Shown one piece after another: positions 51,076 through 60,120 of a stretch of DNA of 64,000 nt (position 1 is its first letter; every line of letters begins with the position of its first letter). Source of the DNA: Confluentibacter sediminis (GTDB lineage: Bacteria > Bacteroidota > Bacteroidia > Flavobacteriales > Flavobacteriaceae). A model generated the notes under the pieces. It did no database searches. It was not told where the DNA came from and worked only from the letters and a program-made list of their open reading frames with translations. Both the position numbers and the translations under genes were made by a program. The stretch is taken from positions 186,001 through 250,000 of the forward strand of contig NZ_QKPO01000004.1 of NCBI RefSeq assembly GCF_003258355.1. The letters run 5' to 3'.

Positions 51076-51969
51076 ATGAATCAGGGGTTAAAAAAAATAG
51101 AAACTACTATTAAAAAAAGTTCTCTTTGGGAAGATATTCAAACGTTTTTAAATCAACATATTGATTTTACTAAAGAGATTAGCATTTCAGTTAAAGATGT
51201 TTTAGTTGTTATTACGGTTATTTTTATAACTACTCTTGTTCTCAGATTAGTTCTAAAAGTTATAACACGAAAACTACCAGAAGAAGATAAAGGTAAATTT
51301 AATGTTGTTTATGGCTATTTTAGATGGCTCGTTTATTTATTTATATTACTGATTACCTTAAATGCTGTTGGAGTCGATATAACTGCTGTTTTTGCAGCAT
51401 CAGCTGCGTTAATGATAGGTGTAGGTTTGGCACTGCAAACTTTGTTTCAAGATATTATTTCAGGGATTTTTATTTTAATTGACCAAACGGTTCATGTTGG
51501 TGATATTATAGAGATTGATGGAAAAATTGGGAGGGTTGAAGAAATTAAATTAAGAACGACCAGAGCTGTCACTAGAGATAACAGGGTCTTAATAATCCCA
51601 AATCATTTATATTTAGAAAATAGTCTTTATAATTGGACGCAAAACGGATCGACCACCAGAGAATTTGTTGAGGTTGGAGTGGCTTACGGTAGCGATGTTC
51701 ACTTAGTAAGAAAGCTTTTAACCCAAGCCGCTAGCACGCACCCAGAAGTATTGGCAGAACCTGAAGTTGTGGTACAGTTTGCTAATTTTGGTGATAGTTC
51801 TTTAGATTTTAAAGTGATTTTTACCTTAAGTGATAGTTTTACGGCCAATATGCCAAAAAGCGATATCCGATTTGAAATTGACCGATTATTTAGGGAAAAC
51901 AACATATCTATACCTTTTCCACAAAGAGATATTCATATTATTGGTCAGACCCAAGATAAAAGAATATAG
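51076..51969 (+). CDS. MscS-family small-conductance mechanosensitive channel
   Basis: A 297-residue inner-membrane channel. Helices at about 38-60 and 75-95 precede the pore helix, seen as AASAALMIGVGLALQTLFQD with the alternating glycine and alanine pattern, then the beta domain TVHVGDIIEIDGKIGRVEEI and the C-terminal domain ending RLFRENNISIPFPQRDIHI. It opens on osmotic down-shock. It is translationally close to the ABC permease (one base), so it probably belongs to the same transcript. The length is typical of the short MscS class. Confidence 0.95.
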   Translation: MNQGLKKIETTIKKSSLWEDIQTFLNQHIDFTKEISISVKDVLVVITVIFITTLVLRLVLKVITRKLPEEDKGKFNVVYGYFRWLVYLFILLITLNAVGVDITAVFAASAALMIGVGLALQTLFQDIISGIFILIDQTVHVGDIIEIDGKIGRVEEIKLRTTRAVTRDNRVLIIPNHLYLENSLYNWTQNGSTTREFVEVGVAYGSDVHLVRKLLTQAASTHPEVLAEPEVVVQFANFGDSSLDFKVIFTLSDSFTANMPKSDIRFEIDRLFRENNISIPFPQRDIHIIGQTQDKRI

Positions 51970-51973
51970 ATTT

Positions 51974-52042
51974 ATGCCGAGACATAATCAATTAGATAAA
52001 ATTAAGTTACAAATTGAAAAATCACAAAAAATGATTTCGTAA
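51974..52042 (+). CDS. Possible 22-residue small protein
   Basis: An ATG directly after the MscS stop opens a 22-codon frame, MPRHNQLDKIKLQIEKSQKM followed by IS. It is basic and probably helical. It could be a chance frame in the 145-bp gap before the sigma54-type regulator. No family recognised. Confidence 0.2.
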   Translation: MPRHNQLDKIKLQIEKSQKMIS

Positions 52043-52115
52043 CTCCCTTAAATAAAATAAATATTTGTGATAGATGCTTTAATCATTTATCTATCATATT
52101 AAATCTTAAAAAATT

Positions 52116-53279
52116 ATGCCAAAAATTTTAATAATTGAAGACGAAGCTGCCATAAGACGTGTACTAGCAAAAATTCTTTCAGAAGAAAATGACACGTATC
52201 AAGTTGAAGAAGCTCAAGATGGTTTGGAAGGTATTGAAAAAATTAAAAATGATGATTATGATTTAATTCTTTGCGATATAAAAATGCCAAAAATGGATGG
52301 TGTTGAAGTTTTAGAAGCAGTGAAAAAATTAAAGCCAGAAATCCCCATTGTTATGATTTCTGGTCATGGGGACTTAGATACAGCGGTTAACACCATGCGT
52401 TTAGGGGCTTTTGATTATATATCTAAACCACCAGATTTAAATAGATTGTTGAATACGGTTAGGAATGCTTTAGATAGAAAAGAACTGGTTGTTGAAAACA
52501 AATTGCTTAAGAAAAAGGTAAGCAAGAATTTCGAAATGGTTGGTGAAAGTAAAGCCATTATGCATATTAAAGATATTATTGAAAAAGTCGCGCAAACAGA
52601 TGCTAGGGTGCTTATTACTGGGCCTAATGGAACGGGTAAAGAATTGGTAGCGCATTGGTTACATGATAAAAGCGAGCGAAATACAGGACCAATGATTGAA
52701 GTTAATTGTGCTGCCATTCCCAGTGAATTAATAGAAAGTGAATTATTCGGACATATAAAAGGTGCTTTTACAAGTGCCATAAAAGATAGAGCCGGAAAAT
52801 TTGAAGCTGCTAATGGGGGTACTATCTTTTTAGATGAAATAGGGGATATGAGTTTATCTGCACAAGCTAAAGTATTGCGTGCCTTACAAGAAAGTAGAAT
52901 TCAGCGTGTAGGTAGCGATAAAGATATTAAGGTAGATGTGCGTGTTGTTGCGGCTACCAATAAAAATTTAAAAAAAGAAATTGAAGAAGGTAGGTTTCGT
53001 GAAGATTTGTACCATAGATTGGCCGTGATTTTAATTCAAGTACCACCACTGAATGATAGAAGAGAAGATATTCCTATGCTTATTGATTACTTTGCTAATA
53101 AAATAGCCACTGAGCATGGCAATACCAAAAAAGTATTTTCTACTTCAGCAATAAAACTGCTTCAAAACTATGATTGGACAGGTAATATAAGAGAACTGCG
53201 TAATGTTGTAGAACGCTTAATCATACTCGGCGGAAATGAAGTCAGTGAAACAGATGTGAAATTATTTGCTTCTAAATAA
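52116..53279 (+). CDS. Sigma54-type response regulator lacking a DNA-binding domain
   Basis: A 387-residue NtrC-like protein. The receiver domain (1-118) has the phospho-acceptor D54 in LCDIKMPKMDG. The AAA+ domain (about 145-370) has Walker A GPNGTGKE, the motif GAFTSA (216-221, where GAFTGA is usual), FLDEIGDMSLSAQAKVLRAL as Walker B and RFREDLYHRLAVI as sensor region. After GNIRELRNVVERLIIL the protein ends, with no Fis-type helix-turn-helix. It may act from solution or through another regulator. It would activate sigma54 promoters such as the candidate at grpE. Confidence 0.93.
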   Translation: MPKILIIEDEAAIRRVLAKILSEENDTYQVEEAQDGLEGIEKIKNDDYDLILCDIKMPKMDGVEVLEAVKKLKPEIPIVMISGHGDLDTAVNTMRLGAFDYISKPPDLNRLLNTVRNALDRKELVVENKLLKKKVSKNFEMVGESKAIMHIKDIIEKVAQTDARVLITGPNGTGKELVAHWLHDKSERNTGPMIEVNCAAIPSELIESELFGHIKGAFTSAIKDRAGKFEAANGGTIFLDEIGDMSLSAQAKVLRALQESRIQRVGSDKDIKVDVRVVAATNKNLKKEIEEGRFREDLYHRLAVILIQVPPLNDRREDIPMLIDYFANKIATEHGNTKKVFSTSAIKLLQNYDWTGNIRELRNVVERLIILGGNEVSETDVKLFASK

Positions 53280-53280
53280 A

Positions 53281-53314
53281 AAAAATCCCCTTAAAACTCA
53301 AGGGGATTTTTTTA
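53281..53314 (+). terminator. Intrinsic terminator after the sigma54-type regulator
   Basis: AAAATCCCCTT pairs with AAGGGGATTTT, followed by six more T. Confidence 0.85.
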
Positions 53315-53316
53315 TT

Positions 53317-53418
53317 GGTTGTTAGAGTACCGGAAACATAACGGATAAAATGGTTAACAATTATCTGGAATATCATCGGAAGGTCATTAATGATAGTGAT
53401 AATTTTATACTTGAGTGT
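53317..53418 (+). pseudogene. C-terminal fragment of an IS200/IS605 TnpA transposase
   Basis: In frame: GC, stop, STGNITDKMVNNYLEY, then HRKVINDSDNFILE, the conserved TnpA C-terminus (tryptophan to stop in the first position). It matches the remnant at 25289-25391 closely. The rest of the element is gone: the preceding bases are the terminator of the regulator gene and no left-end hairpin was found. Confidence 0.65.
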
Positions 53419-53495
53419 AACTATCGAAATTATAGTTTTTTTAAGATTTTAAAAATATTAATATCTTATATTTAAGAATAAAAATTGATTTAAGA

Positions 53496-55022
53496 ATGGC
53501 CATATTAGGAAACATTATAAAAGGAGTCATTAAATTAAAGGATGCTTTTTCATCTGAAATTGATCATGTAGATGCCCAAAAAGAAGTTTTAAAAAACCTA
53601 TTAAATAAAGCGAAAGATACTCAGTTTGGTAAAAACTATGATTTTGAAGGTATGTTGAATGCTGAGGATATACAACTTGCCTTTGCTAAAGCAGTGCCTT
53701 ATTTTGATTATAATAAAATTAATGATGAATGGTGGCACAAACTACATGATGGTGACATGGACGTTACCTGGCCAGGGAAATCCTCATATTTTGCATTAAG
53801 TTCGGGTACGACGGGAAAAACCAGTAAGCGTATACCGGTTACGGATGATATGATAGAAGCAATAAGAGCCTCTGGAATCAAGCAAGTATTTGCTTTGAAT
53901 AATTTTGATTTACCAGCAGATTTTTTTGAAAAAGAAATTATGATGCTTGGTAGCTCCACAGATTTAGAACTAAACAATAATTTTTTAGAAGGGGAAATTA
54001 GTGGAATCAGTGCTAGCAACATTCCCTTTTGGTTTAAAAGCTACTACAAGCCAGGTGAAAATATTGCAAAAATAGATGATTGGGATGCTCGGGTACAAAA
54101 GATCGCAGAGTGGGCCAAAGATTGGGACATTGGTGCTTTAAGTGGTATTCCGTCATGGATAGAATTGATGCTTCAAAAAGTAATAGAATATCATCACTTA
54201 AATAATATACATGAGATATGGCCAAACTTGCAGGTTTATACCTCTGGAGGGGTTGCTTTTGGTCCATATGAGAAAACTTTTCAAGCACTTATGGGAAAAC
54301 CCGTTACCGTGATAGATACCTATTTGGCTTCTGAAGGTTACATAGCCACCCAAATAAGACCAGAAACAGATGCCATGCAATTAAATACCGAAGAAGGGAT
54401 CTATTTTGAATTTGTACCATTTAAACCCGAATATATTAATGAAGATGGATCTTTATCTCAAAGAGCACCGGCATTAACTTTGCAAGAAGTTACTTTAGAC
54501 CAAGAGTATGTATTAATTATCAGCACGGTAAGTGGAACTTGGAGGTATTTAATAGGAGACACCATTGAATTTAAAGATATTGAACGGGCAGAAATAAAAA
54601 TTACAGGTAGAACAAAATTCTTCTTAAATACTGTAGGTTCTCAATTATCCGTTAATAAAATGGATGATGCTATGAAGGAATTAGAGCAACAATTTTCCAC
54701 TAAAATAAAAGAATATACCATCTGTGCAAAGCGGGGAGAGGATGGGGAATTCTATCATTTTTGGTACATAGGAAGCGAAAATCAAAATTTAGATGCTAAT
54801 GAAGTTGCTCATGCTTTAGACGATTGTCTTAAAAATGCCAACAAAAATTATAAAGTGGCACGTAGTAAAGCTTTAAAAGGTGTAAAGGTTAACATTATAG
54901 ATGTTGAAAAATTTTATGAATGGAATGCACTAAATAAGAAAAAAGGTGGGCAGATAAAAATGGAGCGTGTTATGTCAGAAGATAAATTTAACGATTGGGA
55001 AGCGTTTGTTAAAACGTCTTAA
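53496..55022 (+). CDS. GH3-family acyl-adenylate/amino acid ligase-like protein
   Basis: A 508-residue protein resembling the plant GH3 auxin-amido synthetase superfamily, common in Bacteroidota. Adenylation motifs are visible: YFALSSGTTGKTSKRIPVTD (ATP-binding loop), LQVYTSGGVAFGPYE, YLASEGYIA and the later GTWRYLIGDTIEFK with ITGRTKFFLN. It should activate an acid by adenylation and link it to an amine; the substrate is unknown. It ends with a four-base overlap with the convergent peptidase gene. Confidence 0.9.
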   Translation: MAILGNIIKGVIKLKDAFSSEIDHVDAQKEVLKNLLNKAKDTQFGKNYDFEGMLNAEDIQLAFAKAVPYFDYNKINDEWWHKLHDGDMDVTWPGKSSYFALSSGTTGKTSKRIPVTDDMIEAIRASGIKQVFALNNFDLPADFFEKEIMMLGSSTDLELNNNFLEGEISGISASNIPFWFKSYYKPGENIAKIDDWDARVQKIAEWAKDWDIGALSGIPSWIELMLQKVIEYHHLNNIHEIWPNLQVYTSGGVAFGPYEKTFQALMGKPVTVIDTYLASEGYIATQIRPETDAMQLNTEEGIYFEFVPFKPEYINEDGSLSQRAPALTLQEVTLDQEYVLIISTVSGTWRYLIGDTIEFKDIERAEIKITGRTKFFLNTVGSQLSVNKMDDAMKELEQQFSTKIKEYTICAKRGEDGEFYHFWYIGSENQNLDANEVAHALDDCLKNANKNYKVARSKALKGVKVNIIDVEKFYEWNALNKKKGGQIKMERVMSEDKFNDWEAFVKTS

Positions 55023-55636
55023 TTCACGATGGCATTATCACGTCTGTTAACGATTTCCATGATTTCTTCAGGTGATAAATAAAATCTTTTTATACGAGCT
55101 TTGTAAAGGGGGGATATGTCTGCATGATTTAAAATGAAATCTTTTGTTTTCAATATGTAATCTTCCATACCATGATTCACGGCAAAGGTGTCTGCTGCAC
55201 GCTCAGCTTCTACCATATGCTTTTCAGAAAATAAGTATTTTAATCCAAACCAGATTAAATTCAGGGTACTTCTATTTTGGTAATCCATGATATGACCTAA
55301 TTCATGACCTAACCAACCAATTAAAATATCGGAAGGAATATGTTTAGTCATGAATTTTTTATCTGAAATTTTAAAGGTTTCACTAATTAATATAATATAA
55401 CGTCTATTTTTTTTGCTTTTAAAAAAACTAACAATTTTGGGTTGTGCCTGCATTGTTGATTTTTTAATGTTCTTTTTAAATTTAAATTCTATTGAAGTAT
55501 TTGTTAATTCTGGATAATAGCTGAGAGCTATTTTTACTTCATTCGCGATACTGTTGGGGATTTTTTGTTGTGAATTCATATTATAAAATATACATATAAA
55601 AAATATAGAAAACAATTTATAATGTTTTAGCATCAT
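55019..55636 (-). CDS. M48-like zinc metallopeptidase (exported)
   Basis: A 205-residue protein with an N-terminal signal segment (FSIFFICIFYNMNSQQ). The zinc motif HELGH (H111, E112, H115) and the downstream VEAERAADTFAVNHG, with the third ligand candidate in ERAAD, indicate a gluzincin-type peptidase like M48 or related small Zn proteases. It is probably periplasmic. The cellular target is unknown. It overlaps the GH3-like gene by four bases at its 3' end. Confidence 0.8.
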   Translation of the reverse strand: MMLKHYKLFSIFFICIFYNMNSQQKIPNSIANEVKIALSYYPELTNTSIEFKFKKNIKKSTMQAQPKIVSFFKSKKNRRYIILISETFKISDKKFMTKHIPSDILIGWLGHELGHIMDYQNRSTLNLIWFGLKYLFSEKHMVEAERAADTFAVNHGMEDYILKTKDFILNHADISPLYKARIKRFYLSPEEIMEIVNRRDNAIVN

Positions 55637-55665
55637 ATAGTTATAATGTCTTGTTAAATTAATAA

Positions 55666-55696
55666 GATAAAAAAAGCGCCTTATTTGGCGCTTTTA
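55666..55696 (-). terminator. Intrinsic terminator of the outer-membrane protein gene
   Basis: Minus strand: AAAAGCGCC pairs with GGCGCTTTT and runs into T; bidirectional in shape. About 22 bp after the stop of the 55718 gene. Confidence 0.8.
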
Positions 55697-55717
55697 ATAA
55701 AATATATATTTGTTGTT

Positions 55718-56212
55718 TTAGAATTGATAACGGATACCTAATGCTATATCGAAATCTAAATCGTTGTTGTCATACAAATCGTCTCCAAAACCTAATTCTG
55801 GTCTAAAATCTAAAGATAGCATTAAAGGTATGTCAAAATTGTATTCAATACCAATATCCCCAGCAGCAAAGAAAAACGTATCACTGTAGTCTTTACCACC
55901 ATTTGGATTATTAACACTAAAAGACCCTAATCCACCACCAGCGCCAACATACCAGTTAAAATCGCCTTCTAAAGGAAATACCCATTGGTATAAACCAGCC
56001 AGTTTAAAACCATCATAATTTTTCCCATCTCTCCATCCTAAATCTAACTCTAATCTGTTGTTATCGCCTAATGCATGTTGGTATGATATTTCTGCACCAA
56101 AGCCATCACTATCTCCTAATCTTAAACCAAGAGCATTTTTAGAAATTTCCTGAGCGTTTGATGAAAATGCAAAACCCAATACAGCAATAGATAATAAAAA
56201 TAATTTCTTCAT
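55718..56212 (-). CDS. Outer-membrane beta-barrel protein
   Basis: A 164-residue protein with a signal peptide (1-20, LFLLSIAVLGFAFSSNAQ) and alternating hydrophobic strands (NALGLRLGDSDGFGAEISYQ; NRLELDLGWRDG; FNWYVGAGGGLGSF; GIEYNFDIPLMLSLDFRPE), ending in an aromatic residue (ALGIRYQF) as barrel-assembly signals do. It is a small eight-stranded barrel of the OmpW/OmpA type. A -7 promoter box TATTTTTG lies at 56301-56294. It has its own terminator. Function unknown. Confidence 0.88.
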   Translation of the reverse strand: MKKLFLLSIAVLGFAFSSNAQEISKNALGLRLGDSDGFGAEISYQHALGDNNRLELDLGWRDGKNYDGFKLAGLYQWVFPLEGDFNWYVGAGGGLGSFSVNNPNGGKDYSDTFFFAAGDIGIEYNFDIPLMLSLDFRPELGFGDDLYDNNDLDFDIALGIRYQF

Positions 56213-56293
56213 AATTTATAGTTTTATGTTTGTGTGTATATACGTTTAAAATAATAAAAAAGATGTCGTTTTATTATTCATATAATACGTTTA

Positions 56294-56301
56294 CAAAAAT
56301 A
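56294..56301 (-). promoter_or_regulatory. Bacteroidota -7 element of the beta-barrel protein gene
   Basis: TATTTTTG on the minus strand fits TAnnTTTG and would give a leader of about 75 nt before the start at 56212. Confidence 0.4.
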
Positions 56302-56397
56302 ATGCTAAAATTGTATTTATTTTTAATTTTTTGCTATTATTCATATTGTAAATTAATAATGTTTTGATTTACAAATACTAAGAAGAAATGTGGATGG

Positions 56398-57270
56398 TTA
56401 TTGATTACTATATTTTTTTTGTTTGAAAATAGTGATGGCGGCTATTAAATCTTTTACTTGTAACTCCTTAACTTCTTCATCAACAAAAAATGGAGCAAGT
56501 TTGTCTTTGTTATAGTGATACAGTTTCCAACGTTTAAATTGGTATTCTAAGGCTGTAAAACTTTCTATCCAATCGCCAGAATTTAAATAAAGTGTTTGTC
56601 CACTTCTGTTTTCTTTTAGTTCCATTTTTGGATGGTGTATGTGACCACAAATCACATAATCATATCCATTTTCAATGGCTAGGTTAGAGATGACTTTTTC
56701 AAAGTTTTTTATAAATTTCCTTCCGTGATAGGGACTTTTCTTGATTTTTTCTGACATGGAATATTTCTCTTTTCCTAATTTCAGTAATAGCGAATTAAAA
56801 CTTCTATTGATTAAAAAAAGCATACGGTATCCGTAACCTCCTAGTTTTGCTAACCAATTTAAGTTTTTAATAGAAGCATCAAAAACATCACCATGAAAGA
56901 ACCATGCCTGCTTGCCATCAATTTCTAATACTTTTTTATCGACAATAGATATATTTCCCATAGTTGTGCCACTAAATTTACGCAACAATTCATCATGATT
57001 ACCTGTGATGTATATAACTTCAATACCATTTGTAGCCATATCCATAATTTTTTTGATAACTTTTAGATGTTGTTTTGGGAAATGCTGTTTGTTAAATTGC
57101 CATGTATCAACAATATCTCCATTTAAAATAAGCTTTTTAGGTTCTATACTGTTTAGGTAGTTTAGAAGTTTTTTAGCATGGCAAGCATTAGTGCCTAAAT
57201 GGACATCGGAAACAACAGCAATTTCTATTTTTCTTTTAAATATCAAGGTTAAATATTGAATGATATTCAA
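56398..57270 (-). CDS. UDP-2,3-diacylglucosamine hydrolase-like metallophosphoesterase (LpxH family)
   Basis: A 290-residue cytoplasmic phosphoesterase. Metal-binding motifs appear in order: SDVHLG (D22, H24), LNGDIVDTW, ITGNHDE, a histidine in WFFHGDVFD and VICGHIHHPKM. LNSGDWIESFTALE follows. These match the LpxH-type enzymes of Bacteroidota that cleave UDP-diacylglucosamine in lipid A synthesis, though related genes act on other substrates. It is a single gene, divergent from aroC. Confidence 0.85.
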   Translation of the reverse strand: MNIIQYLTLIFKRKIEIAVVSDVHLGTNACHAKKLLNYLNSIEPKKLILNGDIVDTWQFNKQHFPKQHLKVIKKIMDMATNGIEVIYITGNHDELLRKFSGTTMGNISIVDKKVLEIDGKQAWFFHGDVFDASIKNLNWLAKLGGYGYRMLFLINRSFNSLLLKLGKEKYSMSEKIKKSPYHGRKFIKNFEKVISNLAIENGYDYVICGHIHHPKMELKENRSGQTLYLNSGDWIESFTALEYQFKRWKLYHYNKDKLAPFFVDEEVKELQVKDLIAAITIFKQKKYSNQ

Positions 57271-57435
57271 AGTAAAGCATATAAAGTTATTTAGTCCTTA
57301 ACTCTTAATTAAGAATTTGTGAGTATATGGTTATGTTAATGTTATGAAACATCCTCTTAAATATTTATAAGGTGTTTTTTTAATTTCATTTTTGTATCTC
57401 TAATATTAGATTTACTTTAGCAAAAAATATAATTT

Positions 57436-58497
57436 ATGGCTGGTAATTCTTTCGGAAAACTATTTAATTTAACCACATTTGGCGAGTCTCATGGTATGGC
57501 TTTAGGAGGTGTTATTGATGGGTGTCCATCGGGATTGGATATTGATGTTGAAGCCATTCAAAATGAATTGGATAGAAGAAAACCTGGGCAATCTGAAATT
57601 GTTACACAACGAAAAGAACCAGATACCGTTAAGTTTTTATCAGGCATTTTTGAAGGAAAAACAACAGGGACGTCCATTGGTTTTATTATTGAAAATGCCA
57701 ATCAGAAGTCTAAAGACTACTCACATATAAAAGATGTATACCGCCCCAGTCATGCCGATTATACTTATGACAAAAAATATGGTGTTCGCGATTATCGTGG
57801 TGGAGGACGTAGCTCTGCTCGCGAAACCGTATGTAGAGTCGTAGCGGGTGCCATTGCAAAACAGCTTTTAAAAGATGTAAAGATTTACGCTTATGTATCT
57901 TCTGTAGGTGATATTTCTTTAAATAAACCATTAAATGAATTAGATTTCAGTCTTACAGAATCAAATATGGTTCGCTGTCCAGATACCGAAACTGCAGAGA
58001 GAATGATTGAAAGAATTAAAGAAATCCGTAAAGAAGGAGATACTATTGGAGGTACCGTAGGTTGTGTTATTAAAAATGTACCTATAGGTTTAGGGGAACC
58101 TGTTTTTGACAAACTACATGCCGAACTTGGTAAAGCCATGTTGTCTATCAATGCTGTAAAAGGATTTGAATATGGTAGTGGTTTTGAGGGTTCTAAAATG
58201 AAAGGTAGTGAGCATAACGATATTTTTAATGCGGATGGTTCTACAAAAACAAATCTGTCTGGTGGTATACAAGGTGGAATTAGCAATGGTATGGATATTT
58301 ATTTTAATGTCGCTTTTAAACCTGTTGCAACCATTATGCAAAACCAGGAAACCATAGATAATCAAGGACATGTAGTAGAAATGCATGGCAAAGGTCGTCA
58401 CGATCCTTGTGTAGTTCCTAGAGCAGTGCCTATCGTAGAAGCTATGGCAGCATTGGTGTTAGCTGATTTTTACTTAATTAATAAGTTATACCATTAG
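57436..58497 (+). CDS. aroC: Chorismate synthase
   Basis: A 353-residue enzyme that converts EPSP to chorismate with reduced FMN, the last common step of aromatic synthesis. Signatures seen: [18 protein letters not shown] near the start, [17 protein letters not shown] followed by [15 protein letters not shown], and the C-terminal [20 protein letters not shown]. Length normal. It is a single gene. The gap to the next gene is 170 bp without feature. Confidence 0.98.
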   Translation: MAGNSFGKLFNLTTFGESHGMALGGVIDGCPSGLDIDVEAIQNELDRRKPGQSEIVTQRKEPDTVKFLSGIFEGKTTGTSIGFIIENANQKSKDYSHIKDVYRPSHADYTYDKKYGVRDYRGGGRSSARETVCRVVAGAIAKQLLKDVKIYAYVSSVGDISLNKPLNELDFSLTESNMVRCPDTETAERMIERIKEIRKEGDTIGGTVGCVIKNVPIGLGEPVFDKLHAELGKAMLSINAVKGFEYGSGFEGSKMKGSEHNDIFNADGSTKTNLSGGIQGGISNGMDIYFNVAFKPVATIMQNQETIDNQGHVVEMHGKGRHDPCVVPRAVPIVEAMAALVLADFYLINKLYH

Positions 58498-58668
58498 TTA
58501 GCCATTTTATATTTTTTAATTACTTGATAATTGTTGACACAAATTTATTTAAGCCGATAAAAGAAGATTACTGCTGCAATCAAGCTAAAATAAATAGGTA
58601 TCTAAAATTCCTTTTCAGCATTTATTAATATCTTAGTCGACATACTTCAAACGACAACATATTAAAAT

Positions 58669-60114
58669 ATGAAAAAATTAGCTCTACATTGGAAAATATT
58701 GATAGGGATGACTCTAGGAATTATATGGGCATTGCTTTCAAGCACTTTAGGTTGGAGCAGTTTTACAATAAACTGGATAGACCCCTTTGGAATAATTTTT
58801 ATCAATTTATTAAAACTCATAGCGGTTCCACTCGTGTTATTTTCAATAATTGGAGGTGTTGCCAACATTGGAGACCCTTCAAGTTTAGGTCGCATGGGCG
58901 GTAAAACCTTGCTTATATATCTGTTGACAACAGTTATGGCAATTTCTTTAGGCTTGCTATTAGTAAACATGATAAAACCTGGAAAACTAATAGATAAAGA
59001 AAGTAGAATTGATAACCGAATAAATTATGAAATTTGGGCAACATCTGAAGGACATGAGATTAAAGATGGTATTAGCTATTTAAAAGATCGGAATTTCAAA
59101 GATAGGGTTGAAGACATTTCAAAATTGTCGAACTCACAACTTAGTGAAGCTTCACTTTCAGATAAAATTGAAAAGGCTAAAAGCCAAGAAAATGTTTCAC
59201 CATTGCAACCATTGGTTGATATTGTTCCCGAAAACTTTTTCTTTTCGTTATCTAACAACGGGCTCATGTTGCAAATCATATTTTTTGCATTGTTTTTTGG
59301 AGTGTGCTTACTTTTTATTCCTACTGAAAAATCACAGCCCGTTTTAAATATTGTAGATGGTATTAATGAGGTGTTTTTAAAAATGGTCGATTTAGTGATG
59401 CAAGCAGCTCCCTTTTTTGTATTTGCATTGTTGGCAGGCGTGGTTAGTAAAATGGCTGGAAACGATATAGGCAAAGTTGTTGAAATTTTTAAGGGTTTAA
59501 GTTGGTATTCCTTAACAGTTTTAATAGGGTTATTGCTTATGATTTTTGTAGTATATCCAGGGATTTTGAAGTTGTTTGTGAAAAAAATACCTTATTTAGG
59601 TTTTTTTAAGGCTATGGGACCTGCACAAACATTGGCGTTTTCAACATCTAGCAGTGCAGCAACACTTCCAGTAACGATGGAATGTGTTGAACAGAATTTA
59701 GGAGTAGATAAAAAAATTAGCAGTTTTGTATTACCCATTGGAGCCACAGTAAATATGGACGGTACGAGTTTATATCAAGCGGTAGCTGTTATTTTTTTAG
59801 CACAATTACATATGATTGATTTATCGTTAGGGCAACAATTAACCATTGTTCTCACTACTACATTGGCATCCATTGGGTCGGCAGCAGTTCCTAGTGCAGG
59901 TCTTGTTATGCTAATTGTTGTTTTAAATTCGGTAGGATTGAATCCAGCTTGGATTGCTATTATTTTTCCTGTTGATAGAATTCTAGATATGTTTAGAACG
60001 GTTGTTAATGTAACAGGAGATTCCGTGGTATGTTCTATTATAGCTGATGGCGAAAACATGTTGAATTATGCAGATACAAATAATCCAAGTGACACGTTTG
60101 ATTTAGATTCTTAA
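58669..60114 (+). CDS. Dicarboxylate/amino acid:cation symporter (GltP/GltPh-like)
   Basis: A 481-residue transporter. The N-terminal helices, a long extracytoplasmic insert (about 105-185) and the C-terminal transport core are visible. Re-entrant loops carry SSSAATLPVTMECVE (HP1 serine-rich tip), LPIGATVNMDGTSLYQ (the NMDG helix) and then TTTLASIGSAAVPSAGLVM (HP2). It should import glutamate, aspartate or C4-dicarboxylate with sodium or proton. The rhodanese gene follows after 6 bp, probably on the same transcript. Confidence 0.93.
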   Translation: MKKLALHWKILIGMTLGIIWALLSSTLGWSSFTINWIDPFGIIFINLLKLIAVPLVLFSIIGGVANIGDPSSLGRMGGKTLLIYLLTTVMAISLGLLLVNMIKPGKLIDKESRIDNRINYEIWATSEGHEIKDGISYLKDRNFKDRVEDISKLSNSQLSEASLSDKIEKAKSQENVSPLQPLVDIVPENFFFSLSNNGLMLQIIFFALFFGVCLLFIPTEKSQPVLNIVDGINEVFLKMVDLVMQAAPFFVFALLAGVVSKMAGNDIGKVVEIFKGLSWYSLTVLIGLLLMIFVVYPGILKLFVKKIPYLGFFKAMGPAQTLAFSTSSSAATLPVTMECVEQNLGVDKKISSFVLPIGATVNMDGTSLYQAVAVIFLAQLHMIDLSLGQQLTIVLTTTLASIGSAAVPSAGLVMLIVVLNSVGLNPAWIAIIFPVDRILDMFRTVVNVTGDSVVCSIIADGENMLNYADTNNPSDTFDLDS

Positions 60115-60120
60115 ACTTAT

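Noticed and set aside
52415-52780. 121-residue minus-strand reading frame
   Set aside because: Shadow of the AAA+ domain of the sigma54-type regulator on the opposite strand.
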